A stretch of 64,000 nt of DNA, from assembly GCA_964563395.1 (NCBI GenBank), contig CAZLWK010000005.1, forward strand, positions 1-64,000, given 5' to 3'. The notes beneath the pieces are model-generated. The model had not been told where the DNA came from and searched no databases. It saw only the letters and a list, made by a program, of their open reading frames with translations. This DNA is from JBEVOS01 sp964563395 (GTDB lineage Bacteria > Pseudomonadota > Alphaproteobacteria > Caulobacterales > Aquidulcibacteraceae). A program made the translations under genes and the position numbers. Shown piece after piece: positions 45,076 to 53,012 of this stretch (within the stretch, counting starts at the first letter, position 1; every line of letters starts with the position of its first letter).

Positions 45076-46332
45076 ATGTCCGCGCCACCGCCAAATGTCG
45101 ACATCATCACGCTCGGCTGTCGCCTGAACGCATCCGAATCCGCGACGATGCGCATGCTCGCAGTGAACGCGGGCGCCCAGGATACGGTGATCGTCAACAC
45201 CTGCGCCGTGACCGGTGAGGCCGTGCGTCAGGCGCGCCAAAGCATTCGCCGCGCACGCCGTGAACGGCCGCACGCGGAGATCATCGTCACCGGCTGCGCC
45301 GCGCAGATTGATCCCGGCGCGTTCGCCGCCATGCCGGAAGTGAGCCGCGTCATCGGCAATTCCGAAAAAATGCGCGCCGAAGCCTACGGGCCGAATGCGC
45401 ATCCGCGCGTCGCTGTGTCCGATATCATGGGCGTTCGCGAGACAGCTGCGCACCTGGAGGCGGCCTATTCCGATCGCACACGCGCCTTCGTTCAGGTGCA
45501 GAACGGCTGCGACCATCGCTGCACGTTTTGCGTCATTCCCTACGGCAGGGGCAATGCGCGCTCTTCGCCCGCCGGCGATGTGGTGACGCGGGTGCGCGCG
45601 CTGGTAGAGAGCGGCGCACCTGAAATCGTGCTCACGGGCGTCGATCTGACCTCATGGGGTCAGGACCTGCCCGGCGCGCCCAAGCTCGGCAAACTTGTCG
45701 CGCGCCTCCTAAAGCTCGTGCCTGACCTGAAGCAGCTCAGACTTTCTTCGCTCGACGCGATCGAGATGGATGACGAATTGTTCGAGCTGGTCACGCAGGA
45801 GGCGCGCATCGCGCCGCACCTGCACCTCTCCCTGCAACACGGCGCCGATCTCATTCTCAAGCGCATGAAGCGGCGTCATTCACGCGCCGATGCGATCGCG
45901 CTGTGCGAGCGGCTTAAGGGCGCGCGCCCGGCGATCGCGCTCGGCGCCGATCTCATCGCGGGATTTCCCACCGAGGGCGACACGCATTTCGGGGAATGCC
46001 TGACGCTGATCGATGCATGCGCGCTGTCCTATGTGCACGTCTTTCCATTCAGCGCGCGCCCTGGGACACCGGCTGCGCGTATGCCGCAAATCGACAAGGC
46101 GTTGATCAAGGCGCGCGCGGTGCGCTTGCGCGCCAAGGGGCGCGAGGCCCTGCACCGCCATCTCGACGGATGGGTCGGCCGCTCCGCCGAGGCTCTCATC
46201 GAGCGCCCGGATTTCGCACGCCTGCCCGATTTCACCGGCGTCGCGCTCGCCGCCCCCGCTAGCGACGGGCCTATCACGCATGTGCGGTTCACCGCGCATG
46301 ACGGCGCACATCTGATCGGAATTGCGGCATGA
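45076..46332 (+). CDS. mtaB: tRNA t6A37 methylthiotransferase MtaB
   Basis: Radical-SAM enzyme that adds a methylthio group to t6A37 in tRNA, 418 residues. N-terminal UPF0004 domain with iron-sulfur cysteines in TLGCRLN, NTCAVTGEAVRQARQ and VTGCAAQI; radical-SAM triad in VQNGCDHRCTFCVIPYGRGNARS; LTGVDLTSWGQDL and HLSLQHGADLILKRMKRRHSR are family motifs; a short C-terminal TRAM-like end follows. ATG 45076 is used; a GTG at 45055 would add seven residues and has a better purine run. Confidence 0.95.
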   Translation: MSAPPPNVDIITLGCRLNASESATMRMLAVNAGAQDTVIVNTCAVTGEAVRQARQSIRRARRERPHAEIIVTGCAAQIDPGAFAAMPEVSRVIGNSEKMRAEAYGPNAHPRVAVSDIMGVRETAAHLEAAYSDRTRAFVQVQNGCDHRCTFCVIPYGRGNARSSPAGDVVTRVRALVESGAPEIVLTGVDLTSWGQDLPGAPKLGKLVARLLKLVPDLKQLRLSSLDAIEMDDELFELVTQEARIAPHLHLSLQHGADLILKRMKRRHSRADAIALCERLKGARPAIALGADLIAGFPTEGDTHFGECLTLIDACALSYVHVFPFSARPGTPAARMPQIDKALIKARAVRLRAKGREALHRHLDGWVGRSAEALIERPDFARLPDFTGVALAAPASDGPITHVRFTAHDGAHLIGIAA

Positions 46333-47345
46333 GCGGCAAAGGCTTTTGGGGCTTTGGCCGCAAGAAGGAAGAAGTGAGCGCGGTCGAAGCCGAGCGCGGC
46401 CTCATGGCGCGCCTGTTCGATGGCTTGAAAAAATCCTCCGCCAAACTCGCGGACGACCTCACCGGTGTTTTCACCAAGAAGACCTTGGACCGCGAAGCGC
46501 TCGATGCGCTTGAAGACGCTTTGATCCGATCGGACATGGGCGCCCCGGCCGCCGCGCGTATCATCGCCGCGCTGGCCAAGGATCGCTTCGACAAGGAAGT
46601 CAGCGATGTCGAGGTGCGCGGCGCGCTCGCGCAAGAAATCGCCGCGATCCTGAAGCCGCGCCAAGCGGCGCTCGATCTGACGACAGGGCCGAAGCCGCGC
46701 ATCGTGCTGATGATCGGGGTCAATGGCTCCGGCAAGACGACGACCATCGGCAAATTGTGCGCGGCGCTCGCGCGTGGCGGCGCGAAAGTCGTTGTCGGGG
46801 CGGGCGATACGTTCCGCGCCGCCGCCGTCGAGCAATTGCGCGTATGGGCCGAGCGCGCGGGCGCCGATTTCATCGCCAAGCCGCCAGGAGCGGATGCGGC
46901 GGGGGTGGCCTATGAGACCGTGGCGCGGGCGAAGGCGATCGGCGCCGATGTCGCTTTCATCGATACGGCCGGACGCCTCTCCAACAAAAGCGAACTCATG
47001 GCCGAATTGGTGAAGATCGTGCGCGCTATCCGCAAGATCGACGAGGACGCGCCCCACGAAGTGCTTCTGGTGTTGGACGCCACGGTCGGCCAAAACGCGC
47101 TGACGCAAGTGGAGGCTTTCCGCTCCGCCGCCGACCTGACGGGTCTCGTGATGAACAAGCTCGACGGGACAGCTAAAGGCGGCGTGCTGGTGGCGATCGC
47201 GGAAAAACACGCCTTGCCGATCCATTTCATCGGCGTGGGCGAACGGGCCGAGGACCTGCAACCGTTCGACGCGGAAGCGTTCGCGCGCGCCCTGGTCGGC
47301 CTGGATCAAAGCCTTGCCGCATCCGCGGCAAGCCGGCCAGCGTAG
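46329..47345 (+). CDS. ftsY: Signal recognition particle receptor FtsY
   Basis: Membrane-associated GTPase that docks Ffh complexes at the translocon, 338 residues. Short acidic A region, then N-domain (SSAKLADDLTGVFTKKTLDREALDALEDALIRSDMG) and G-domain with MIGVNGSGKTTTIGKLC, GDTFRAAAVEQL, FIDTAGRLSNKSELM, LVMNKLDGTAKGG and GVGERAEDLQPFDAEAFA. Overlaps mtaB by four bases (ATGA). Confidence 0.97.
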   Translation: MSGKGFWGFGRKKEEVSAVEAERGLMARLFDGLKKSSAKLADDLTGVFTKKTLDREALDALEDALIRSDMGAPAAARIIAALAKDRFDKEVSDVEVRGALAQEIAAILKPRQAALDLTTGPKPRIVLMIGVNGSGKTTTIGKLCAALARGGAKVVVGAGDTFRAAAVEQLRVWAERAGADFIAKPPGADAAGVAYETVARAKAIGADVAFIDTAGRLSNKSELMAELVKIVRAIRKIDEDAPHEVLLVLDATVGQNALTQVEAFRSAADLTGLVMNKLDGTAKGGVLVAIAEKHALPIHFIGVGERAEDLQPFDAEAFARALVGLDQSLAASAASRPA

Positions 47346-47353
47346 GAGCCGAT

Positions 47354-47962
47354 ATGAGCGCGCAGAAAGACACCGCCCGCGGCGCCAGCCAATTGCTGGT
47401 CGATCTTGGTCCCGTGATCGTCTTCGTGGTCACCTATAACGTGCTGAACCGCACGCGTCCGGACGACGCCATCTTCATCGCCACCGGCGTTTTCATCGCC
47501 GCAACGCTCGCCGCGATCGCGTACGCCTACGCCAAGACCAAGAAAATCCCGCCGGTGCTGATCGTCACCGGCGTTCTGGTGACGGCGTTCGGAGGACTGA
47601 CGCTTTTCCTGCGAGATGAAAACTTCATGAAAGTGAAGCCCACTTTCGTGTATTTGTTTTACGCAAGCGCCATATTCGGTTCGCTTTTGTTTAGGCAGAA
47701 CATTTGGAAGTTGTTGTTCCGCCACGCTTTTTCCTTGCCGGACAGGATCTGGACAATCCTTGCCGTCCGTTGGGGTGCGTTTTTCGTGTTTATGGCCGTT
47801 CTCAACGAGATCATCCGTCACACGCAAACGACCGACTTCTGGGTCAATTCGCGTTTCTTCCTTGTGTTTCCGCTGATCTTCGGTTTCGCGCTTTTGAACC
47901 TGCCGATCACCATGAAGCACATCAAATCGGCCGACGCCGAGGAAAGTCCAGCCTCCAGCTGA
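47354..47962 (+). CDS. ispZ: Septation protein A / YciB-family membrane protein
   Basis: 202-residue inner-membrane protein of the YciB/IspZ family, linked to cell division and envelope integrity. It has five or six membrane segments and the family block FVYLFYASAIFGSLLFRQNIWKLLFRHAFSLPDRIWTILAVRWGAFFVFMAVLNEIIRHTQTTDFWVNSRFF. Eight bases after ftsY, so in the same operon. Confidence 0.93.
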   Translation: MSAQKDTARGASQLLVDLGPVIVFVVTYNVLNRTRPDDAIFIATGVFIAATLAAIAYAYAKTKKIPPVLIVTGVLVTAFGGLTLFLRDENFMKVKPTFVYLFYASAIFGSLLFRQNIWKLLFRHAFSLPDRIWTILAVRWGAFFVFMAVLNEIIRHTQTTDFWVNSRFFLVFPLIFGFALLNLPITMKHIKSADAEESPASS

Positions 47963-47970
47963 GCGCCCGC

Positions 47971-48486
47971 TCACGGATTGGCGAACGGTCCAGACGCGCC
48001 GGCGCGCCACGCGCGCCAATGTTCCAGCGCCCAGCGCACGCTTGGGAACGCCAATTCGTTCCACGGGATCGCCTCCCAAGCGAACCAAGCGACCTCCAAG
48101 CTCTCCGGCCCGGGCGCGATGTCCGGCGCGGCGAGGCGCGCGCGAAACATGATCTGCACCTGCGAAATGTGGGTCAGCGAATAGACCGCCAGCAACCCCT
48201 CAATCGTCAGCCGCGCGCACGCCTCCTCCCAGGCCTCCCGCAGAGCGCCGGCCTCGACCGTCTCGCCATTTTCAAGAAAGCCGGCCGGAAGCGTCCAAAA
48301 ACCCTTTCGCGGCTCGATGGCGCGCCGACACAGAAGCACTCGGCCAGACTCGTCCGCCACCACCGAGCCGACCACGATCTTCGGGTTCTCGTACTGGATG
48401 AAGCCGCAATCGCGGCAGACCAGGCGCTCGCGATCCTCCCCGGACGGCGCCACGCGATCGAACTGGCTGGCGGTTGGACCTGTCAT
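47971..48486 (-). CDS. Nudix hydrolase with N-terminal zinc knuckle
   Basis: 171 residues. The N-terminus has one Cys pair (C24, C27 in VCRDCGFIQYENPKIVVGSV), half of the usual zinc ribbon, followed by the Nudix box GFLENGETVEAGALREAWEEA. Such proteins hydrolyse ADP-sugar or dinucleotide pyrophosphates; the substrate is unknown. The ATG at 48486 is used because upstream residues in the open frame look non-coding. It diverges from the MarR gene across a perfect inverted repeat. Confidence 0.88.
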   Translation of the reverse strand: MTGPTASQFDRVAPSGEDRERLVCRDCGFIQYENPKIVVGSVVADESGRVLLCRRAIEPRKGFWTLPAGFLENGETVEAGALREAWEEACARLTIEGLLAVYSLTHISQVQIMFRARLAAPDIAPGPESLEVAWFAWEAIPWNELAFPSVRWALEHWRAWRAGASGPFANP

Positions 48487-48569
48487 TTCGCCATTGAAAC
48501 GGGCGCCCGCCGCTCCGTCCAGCGGCGCGAACGCCCTACTGGGCGCTCCCCGGCGCGGGACTTGCACAT

Positions 48570-48590
48570 CCCCCTTGGTTTACAAGGGGG
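48570..48590. promoter_or_regulatory. Perfect inverted repeat between Nudix and MarR genes
   Basis: CCCCCTTG-GTTTA-CAAGGGGG, eight-base arms and a five-base centre, 24 bases ahead of the marR-type start. Position and symmetry suit an operator for the MarR dimer; the TTTG after it leaves a terminator-like hairpin as the alternative. Confidence 0.5.
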
Positions 48591-48613
48591 TTTGAGCTTT
48601 GAACGGCGACGAC

Positions 48614-49153
48614 ATGGCTGACGCCGAGCCTTTCCTCCTGGAGCGCTCGATCGCGCACCTCCTCAACCGCGCCCAGCAGGTGGCGGCGGACCGTTTCGCG
48701 CGCAAAGGTCATGCGATCACGCTGCGCCAGTTCGGGATGTTGGCGGCGGTGGCGTCCCATCCTGGGGCTAACCAAAACGACCTCGTTCGCATCACCAGCG
48801 TCGACCGCTCAACGCTCGCCGACATGCTTAAGCGCCTCCAGGTGCTGGGCCTCGTGGAGAAGAGCGCCTCGCCCGACGACGCACGCGCAAATGTCGTGGC
48901 CCTGACGGAAAAGGGCGCCGAAATGCTGCGCCTCGCGGCGGACGATGCGCGCAAGGCCGACCAGGCCGTGCTTGACGCTCTGCCCAAGGCCAAGCGCGAA
49001 GCCTTCAAGACCGCGCTGCAGAAGCTCGCCAAGTCGATCGATGAAGCGATGGAAAAGGCCGAACGCGAAGAGCGCAAGCGGCGCAAGCGCGAACTCAAGA
49101 AGCTGAAAAGCGTGGCCGAACCGAAGAAGCGCAAGCCCGCCAAGGCGCAATAG
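48614..49153 (+). CDS. MarR-family transcriptional regulator
   Basis: 179 residues. Winged-helix core: ITLRQFGMLAAVASHPGANQNDLVRITSVDRSTLADMLKRLQVLGLVEKSASPDDARANVVALTEKGAEML, with the R/D wing motif. The C-terminal 40 residues are a highly charged lysine/arginine helix ending KKRKPAKAQ, an extension beyond the usual MarR length. Likely a dimeric repressor of a divergent or own promoter; the inverted repeat upstream is a candidate site. Ligand unknown. A TTG at 48599 is an alternative start. Confidence 0.9.
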   Translation: MADAEPFLLERSIAHLLNRAQQVAADRFARKGHAITLRQFGMLAAVASHPGANQNDLVRITSVDRSTLADMLKRLQVLGLVEKSASPDDARANVVALTEKGAEMLRLAADDARKADQAVLDALPKAKREAFKTALQKLAKSIDEAMEKAEREERKRRKRELKKLKSVAEPKKRKPAKAQ

Positions 49154-49154
49154 A

Positions 49155-49679
49155 TCAGCGCTGGTTCAGCGCGGGCAAGATCGTAGACCGCACCACCGCC
49201 TCCGTGAGCGGGCCGCGATGCACCGCCGCGATGCGTCCATCGGCGCCGATCACGAAGGTCTCCGGCACGCCCGCGACGCCCAATTCGAGCCCGAAGGCGC
49301 CATCGGGATCGAGGCCGGAGGCGACAAAGGGATCACCGAGCTCGGCGAGAAAACCGCGCGCGTCTTCTGGCCGGTCCTTGTAGGCCACGCCCAGGATCGG
49401 CGCGCCATCGGCCGCGAGCCGCATCAACAAAGGATGCTCCATGCGACACGGCGCGCACCAAGACGCATAGAGATTGATAAGATACGGGCGCCCCGCGAAA
49501 CGGGCCGGCGTGAGCGGCGACTGGCCTTCCAGTGCGGCGAGCGCATAGGACGGCGCCGCCCGTCCCAGGCGCGGCTCGAAATGATCGGCGCGTTCCCCGC
49601 CGCGCAGGAGCAAGACGATAGCGGCGCTTGCGATCAAAACGAGCGCCATCAGGGGAACAAAGGCGCCGAGCCTTTTCAC
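49155..49679 (-). CDS. ccmG: Thiol:disulfide interchange protein CcmG/DsbE
   Basis: Membrane-anchored periplasmic thioredoxin that reduces apocytochrome c or CcmH, 174 residues. GTG start at 49679, N-terminal anchor AFVPLMALVLIASAAIVLLL, then the thioredoxin fold with active site YASWCAPCRMEHP, the characteristic GVAYKDRPEDARGFLAELGDPF insert, and GVPETFVI with the cis-proline. Last gene of ccmABCDG; its start overlaps the ccmD stop. Confidence 0.93.
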   Translation of the reverse strand: MKRLGAFVPLMALVLIASAAIVLLLRGGERADHFEPRLGRAAPSYALAALEGQSPLTPARFAGRPYLINLYASWCAPCRMEHPLLMRLAADGAPILGVAYKDRPEDARGFLAELGDPFVASGLDPDGAFGLELGVAGVPETFVIGADGRIAAVHRGPLTEAVVRSTILPALNQR

Positions 49680-49816
49680 TCCTGCATTCCCTTCGCGCGT
49701 CGCGCGGCCGCGCGCAGGCGCAACAACGTCCAAAGCGAAAGCGCGCCAAGCGCTAGCCCGGCGGCGCCATAGGCGCCGATCACGAAGGGCCAGTGGGGCA
49801 GCGTGTGCTCGATCAC
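49676..49816 (-). CDS. ccmD: Heme exporter protein CcmD
   Basis: 46-residue small membrane protein, too short for most gene finders. GTG start at 49816 overlaps the ccmC stop (GTGA). Sequence HTLPHWPFVIGAYGAAGLALGALSLWTLLRLRAAARRAKG has the CcmD pattern: tryptophan-proline before one membrane helix, then a basic cytoplasmic tail. It holds CcmC-heme-CcmE together during heme export. Confidence 0.85.
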   Translation of the reverse strand: MIEHTLPHWPFVIGAYGAAGLALGALSLWTLLRLRAAARRAKGMQE

Positions 49817-50538
49817 GATGCGCGCGCCTTGCGCAGAAGCGCGGCGGCGACGCGGCGCGCATAGATGTCCGCGCGCATATTGGCCATGAGCAGCGCGCCG
49901 AACAAAGCCGCGAACGCGCCGGCCATGGTCAATAAGGGGCCGAGCATGCTCGGATGGATGCTGGCGCCGCCTTCCCGCAAAATGCTGGCCGGCTGATGCA
50001 GCGTCGACCACCACTCGACGGAATAATGCACGATCGGCAGATTGACCGCGCCGGCCAGCGCGAGCACCGCGCCAAGGCGCGCGCCGCGTTCTTCCTCATC
50101 GATCGCGGCGCGCAGCGCGATGTAGCCGAGATAGGTGAGAAACAGGATAAGCATCGAGGTGAGACGCGCATCCCATTCCCACCACGTGCCCCAAGTCGGG
50201 CGGCCCCAGAGCGAGCCCGTGAAGAGGCAAAGCCCGGCATAGGCCGCGCCGATCGGCGCGGCCGCGCGCGCGGCGACATCGGCGATGACGTGGCGCCAGA
50301 CGAGATAGGTAAGACTGGCGCCTGCGAGGAACGCATAGACGCCCATCGACCACCACGCCGACGGGACATGGATGTACATGATGCGCACGCTCTCGCCCTG
50401 CTGGTAATCGGCCGGCGAATAGAAAAGACCCCAGGGCACGCCAATGGCGAACAAGAGCACCGCCAGCGTCGCGAGCGTCGGCATCAGCCAGGCGCTGAGC
50501 GCCATGAAGCGCTGGGGATTGGCGAAGCGCGATATCAT
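49813..50538 (-). CDS. ccmC: Heme exporter protein CcmC
   Basis: Membrane protein that loads heme onto CcmE, 241 residues and six helices. The tryptophan-rich signature is RPTWGTWWEWDARLTSMLILFLTYLGYIAL; heme-ligand histidines occur in YIHVPSAWWSMGVYA and IVHYSVEWWSTLHQPASI. Forty bases after ccmB, overlapping ccmD. Confidence 0.96.
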   Translation of the reverse strand: MISRFANPQRFMALSAWLMPTLATLAVLLFAIGVPWGLFYSPADYQQGESVRIMYIHVPSAWWSMGVYAFLAGASLTYLVWRHVIADVAARAAAPIGAAYAGLCLFTGSLWGRPTWGTWWEWDARLTSMLILFLTYLGYIALRAAIDEEERGARLGAVLALAGAVNLPIVHYSVEWWSTLHQPASILREGGASIHPSMLGPLLTMAGAFAALFGALLMANMRADIYARRVAAALLRKARAS

Positions 50539-50578
50539 GCCAGAGCGTTGGCGCAGGCGTCGTCGAATCGCAATGCGG

Positions 50579-51220
50579 TCAATCGGCCTGCAGCCTGAGC
50601 GCGCCGGCGGCCGCGATCGGCCCTAGCGCCGCCGCCGCGAGCGCGCATCCGGACAGAAGCAGGAAAGCGGGTCCGAAGCCCTGCATGCTCGCCGCGCCGA
50701 AAATGATGATCGGCGCAAAAAACGGTAGGACGATCAGTGCGATCAGCACGCCCGCGCGCCGCACCCCGGCAGCGAGCGCCGCGGCGATGAGCCCGACGCC
50801 GATGAAGGCCGCCATGCCGACCGCCAGGCTCGCCACGATCGCCGGCAAGGCGCTGAGCGGCGCCTGCATGGCGATGGCGGCCGGCGCGCCGGCGAGCGCC
50901 AAAGGTAGGCCGATCGCCACCCAGAGCGCGGCCCCCTTCGCCGCGACGATGAGGCTTAAAGGCGTGTCCGTCAGAAAGAACTGGTCCAGTCCGCCGTCCT
51001 CGAGATCGGCTTGGAAGAGCCGCTCCAGCACCATCAAGGCGGCCAGCGCAGCGGCAATCCAAATGAGCGGCGGCCCCGCCGTCTCCAACAGCGCCCGCTC
51101 CGGCCCCATCGCCAGAGGGACGAGCACGGTCGCCCCCAGGAAGAACCCGAGCGGCGCAGCCACGCCCGCACGCCAAGCCAGCGCCAAATCGCGCCTGAAA
51201 ACAACGCCAAGCGGGCTCAT
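50579..51220 (-). CDS. ccmB: Heme exporter protein CcmB
   Basis: Integral membrane partner of the CcmA ATPase, 213 residues with six helices. Family features include VFRRDLALAWRAGVAAPLGFFLGATVLVPLAMGPE, DGGLDQFFLTDTPLSLIVAAKGAALWVAIGLPL and LIALIVLPFFAPIIIFGAASMQ. With CcmA it releases heme-loaded CcmE from CcmCD. The start overlaps the ccmA stop by four bases. Confidence 0.95.
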   Translation of the reverse strand: MSPLGVVFRRDLALAWRAGVAAPLGFFLGATVLVPLAMGPERALLETAGPPLIWIAAALAALMVLERLFQADLEDGGLDQFFLTDTPLSLIVAAKGAALWVAIGLPLALAGAPAAIAMQAPLSALPAIVASLAVGMAAFIGVGLIAAALAAGVRRAGVLIALIVLPFFAPIIIFGAASMQGFGPAFLLLSGCALAAAALGPIAAAGALRLQAD

Positions 51221-51813
51221 GCGCGCACGCCTAGAGCCAGCGTTCTGGTAGGCGTGACGGCCAAGTGCTCGTGCAAGGCCGCGATGACGACGCCGCCCGC
51301 CGCGCGATGGGCGTCGATAAGCTCTCCCAAAAGCGCCTTGCCGGAACTATCCAGCGCCGCGGCCGGCTCATCCAACAGCCAGAAGGGGCGCGGCGCGATC
51401 AACAGGCGCGCGAGCGCGAGACGCCGCTGCTGACCCTGGCTCAAGATGCGCGCCGGCAGATCGCCCGCTAGCCCGACGCGCGCCAAGGCGGGCTCAATGG
51501 CGGCCTCCGCGCCGCCCAAGAGGCCCGCCCAGAAGCGCCCATGCGCCGCCGCGCTCAGCGCCGGTTTCAGTCCATCGCGATGCCCGACAAAGTGGATTCT
51601 TTCAGGCGAGGCGCCGCGGATCGCCCCCGCCGCTGGTCGCAGAAAGCCGGCCATGGCGCGCAAGAGGCTGGTCTTTCCAGACCCGTTCGGTCCTGTGAGC
51701 GCGACGAAGGCGCCCGGCCCCGCCGCGAAGGCGAGCCCCTCGAAAACGAGACGCCCCCCGCGCACCAGTGCGAGCCCTTCCACGGACAGGGCCTCATCGA
51801 AACGGCCGCTCAT
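51217..51813 (-). CDS. ccmA: Heme exporter ATP-binding protein CcmA
   Basis: ABC ATPase of the cytochrome c maturation system, 198 residues. Walker A LTGPNGSGKTSLLRAMAG, signature LSQGQQRRLALARLLIAPRPFWLLDEPAAALDSSG with Walker B. First gene of ccmABCDG on the minus strand. CcmE, CcmF and CcmH are not in the window. Confidence 0.95.
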   Translation of the reverse strand: MSGRFDEALSVEGLALVRGGRLVFEGLAFAAGPGAFVALTGPNGSGKTSLLRAMAGFLRPAAGAIRGASPERIHFVGHRDGLKPALSAAAHGRFWAGLLGGAEAAIEPALARVGLAGDLPARILSQGQQRRLALARLLIAPRPFWLLDEPAAALDSSGKALLGELIDAHRAAGGVVIAALHEHLAVTPTRTLALGVRA

Positions 51814-51896
51814 TCTTCCCCGACGCGCGTCTCACGGCTGCCGTGATCGCGGCGCTCATGTAGACCTTGCGTCGATGCGGAGGAACAGGGGCGGTC

Positions 51897-52862
51897 ATGG
51901 CGGTGAGACATTGGGCGGCGATCGCGGCGGCGATCGCCATGCTGACGGCGGCCTCGTGCAGCCAAGAAGGGATGCAGACCGAGGCGGTGGCGCCGGCCGC
52001 GCCTCCGCCAATGGAGGAGTCCGCCGCAGGCGGGCGCGGGGCGGTTTCGAGCGACGCCGCCTATGATGCGGAAAAAGCAGAGCAAAGTGTCTCTTCTTCC
52101 GCCGGGCAAAGCGGAGCACCCGCGCCTATCGCCTACCTTGCTTATGCCTATGCGCTGGGCCTTGAGGTTCCAGGCGCGCGCCTCATTTCGTTGATGGACG
52201 CCCACGCTGCGGCCTGCCAGAGCGCGGGTGCGCGCCTGTGCCAGCTCATCGGCGCGAACCGGGATGGCGACCCCGACGCCTACATAACGGGATCGCTCTC
52301 GCTGCGTGCCGAGCCCGGCTGGCTGCGGACGTTCATGTCGGGCGTCGCTTCCGACGCCGACACTGCGGGCGGGCGGGTCACGGCCCAATCCACGAGCACG
52401 GAGGATCTGACCCGCGCCATCATCGACACCGAAGCGACGCTGCGCGCCAAGAAGGCGCTGCGCGACCGGCTCCAGGCGCTGCTGGAAAGTCGGCCGGGGC
52501 GTCTCGCTGACCTTTTAGAGGTAGAGCGCGAACTTGCGCGGGTGCAGGGCGAAATCGACGCAACGGAAAGCAATCTGGCCGCGATGCGCACGCGCGTGTC
52601 GATGTCGGCGCTAACTATCCAGTATCAGTCCGCGCCGCGTTCAGTGGCGTCCGATACGTTCGAGCCGCTGTCCCGCGCCGTCGCAGGCTTCATCGGTTAT
52701 TTGGTCCAGGGCGTCGCGGCCATCATCACGCTGACGGCGCTGCTGCTTCCCTGGGCGGCGCTGATCGCGCTCCTCGTCTGGGTCCTGGCGCTCGTCCGCA
52801 AGCGGCGCGGCGGGCGCCTCCTGCCCCGGCGCGCCAAAAGAGAGGGCGAAAGCGCAACTTAA
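51897..52862 (+). CDS. DUF4349-domain lipoprotein
   Basis: 321 residues. ATG 51897 gives the signal MAVRHWAAIAAAIAMLTAASC with a lipobox-like cysteine. A low-complexity Ala/Pro/Glu linker precedes the DUF4349 domain (about 75-260): APIAYLAYAYALGLEVPGARL, TQ-rich and the coiled coil LLEVERELARVQGEIDATESNLAAMRTRVSMSALTIQYQS, then a membrane segment (GFIGYLVQGVAAIITLTALLLPWAALIALLVWVL) and a basic tail. Function of the family is unknown. Confidence 0.82.
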   Translation: MAVRHWAAIAAAIAMLTAASCSQEGMQTEAVAPAAPPPMEESAAGGRGAVSSDAAYDAEKAEQSVSSSAGQSGAPAPIAYLAYAYALGLEVPGARLISLMDAHAAACQSAGARLCQLIGANRDGDPDAYITGSLSLRAEPGWLRTFMSGVASDADTAGGRVTAQSTSTEDLTRAIIDTEATLRAKKALRDRLQALLESRPGRLADLLEVERELARVQGEIDATESNLAAMRTRVSMSALTIQYQSAPRSVASDTFEPLSRAVAGFIGYLVQGVAAIITLTALLLPWAALIALLVWVLALVRKRRGGRLLPRRAKREGESAT

Positions 52863-52864
52863 AA

Positions 52865-52904
52865 GCCGCGCGCGCCGTACACGCAATTGCACGCGCGCGC
52901 GGGC
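52865..52904 (+). terminator. Possible terminator hairpin after the DUF4349 gene
   Basis: CCGCGCGCG and CGCGCGCGG arms around a 17-base loop directly after the stop codon. There is no T-run, so this is tentative. Confidence 0.35.
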
Positions 52905-53012
52905 CTGCTATGACGGGGGACGCCGCGCGCCGGTCCGAGTCCGGATGGGGCGCTCCCCAACGCGCTTGCACCCCCTGGTCCGCTTTGGCCCTTTCAATCG
53001 GGATGCAAACCC

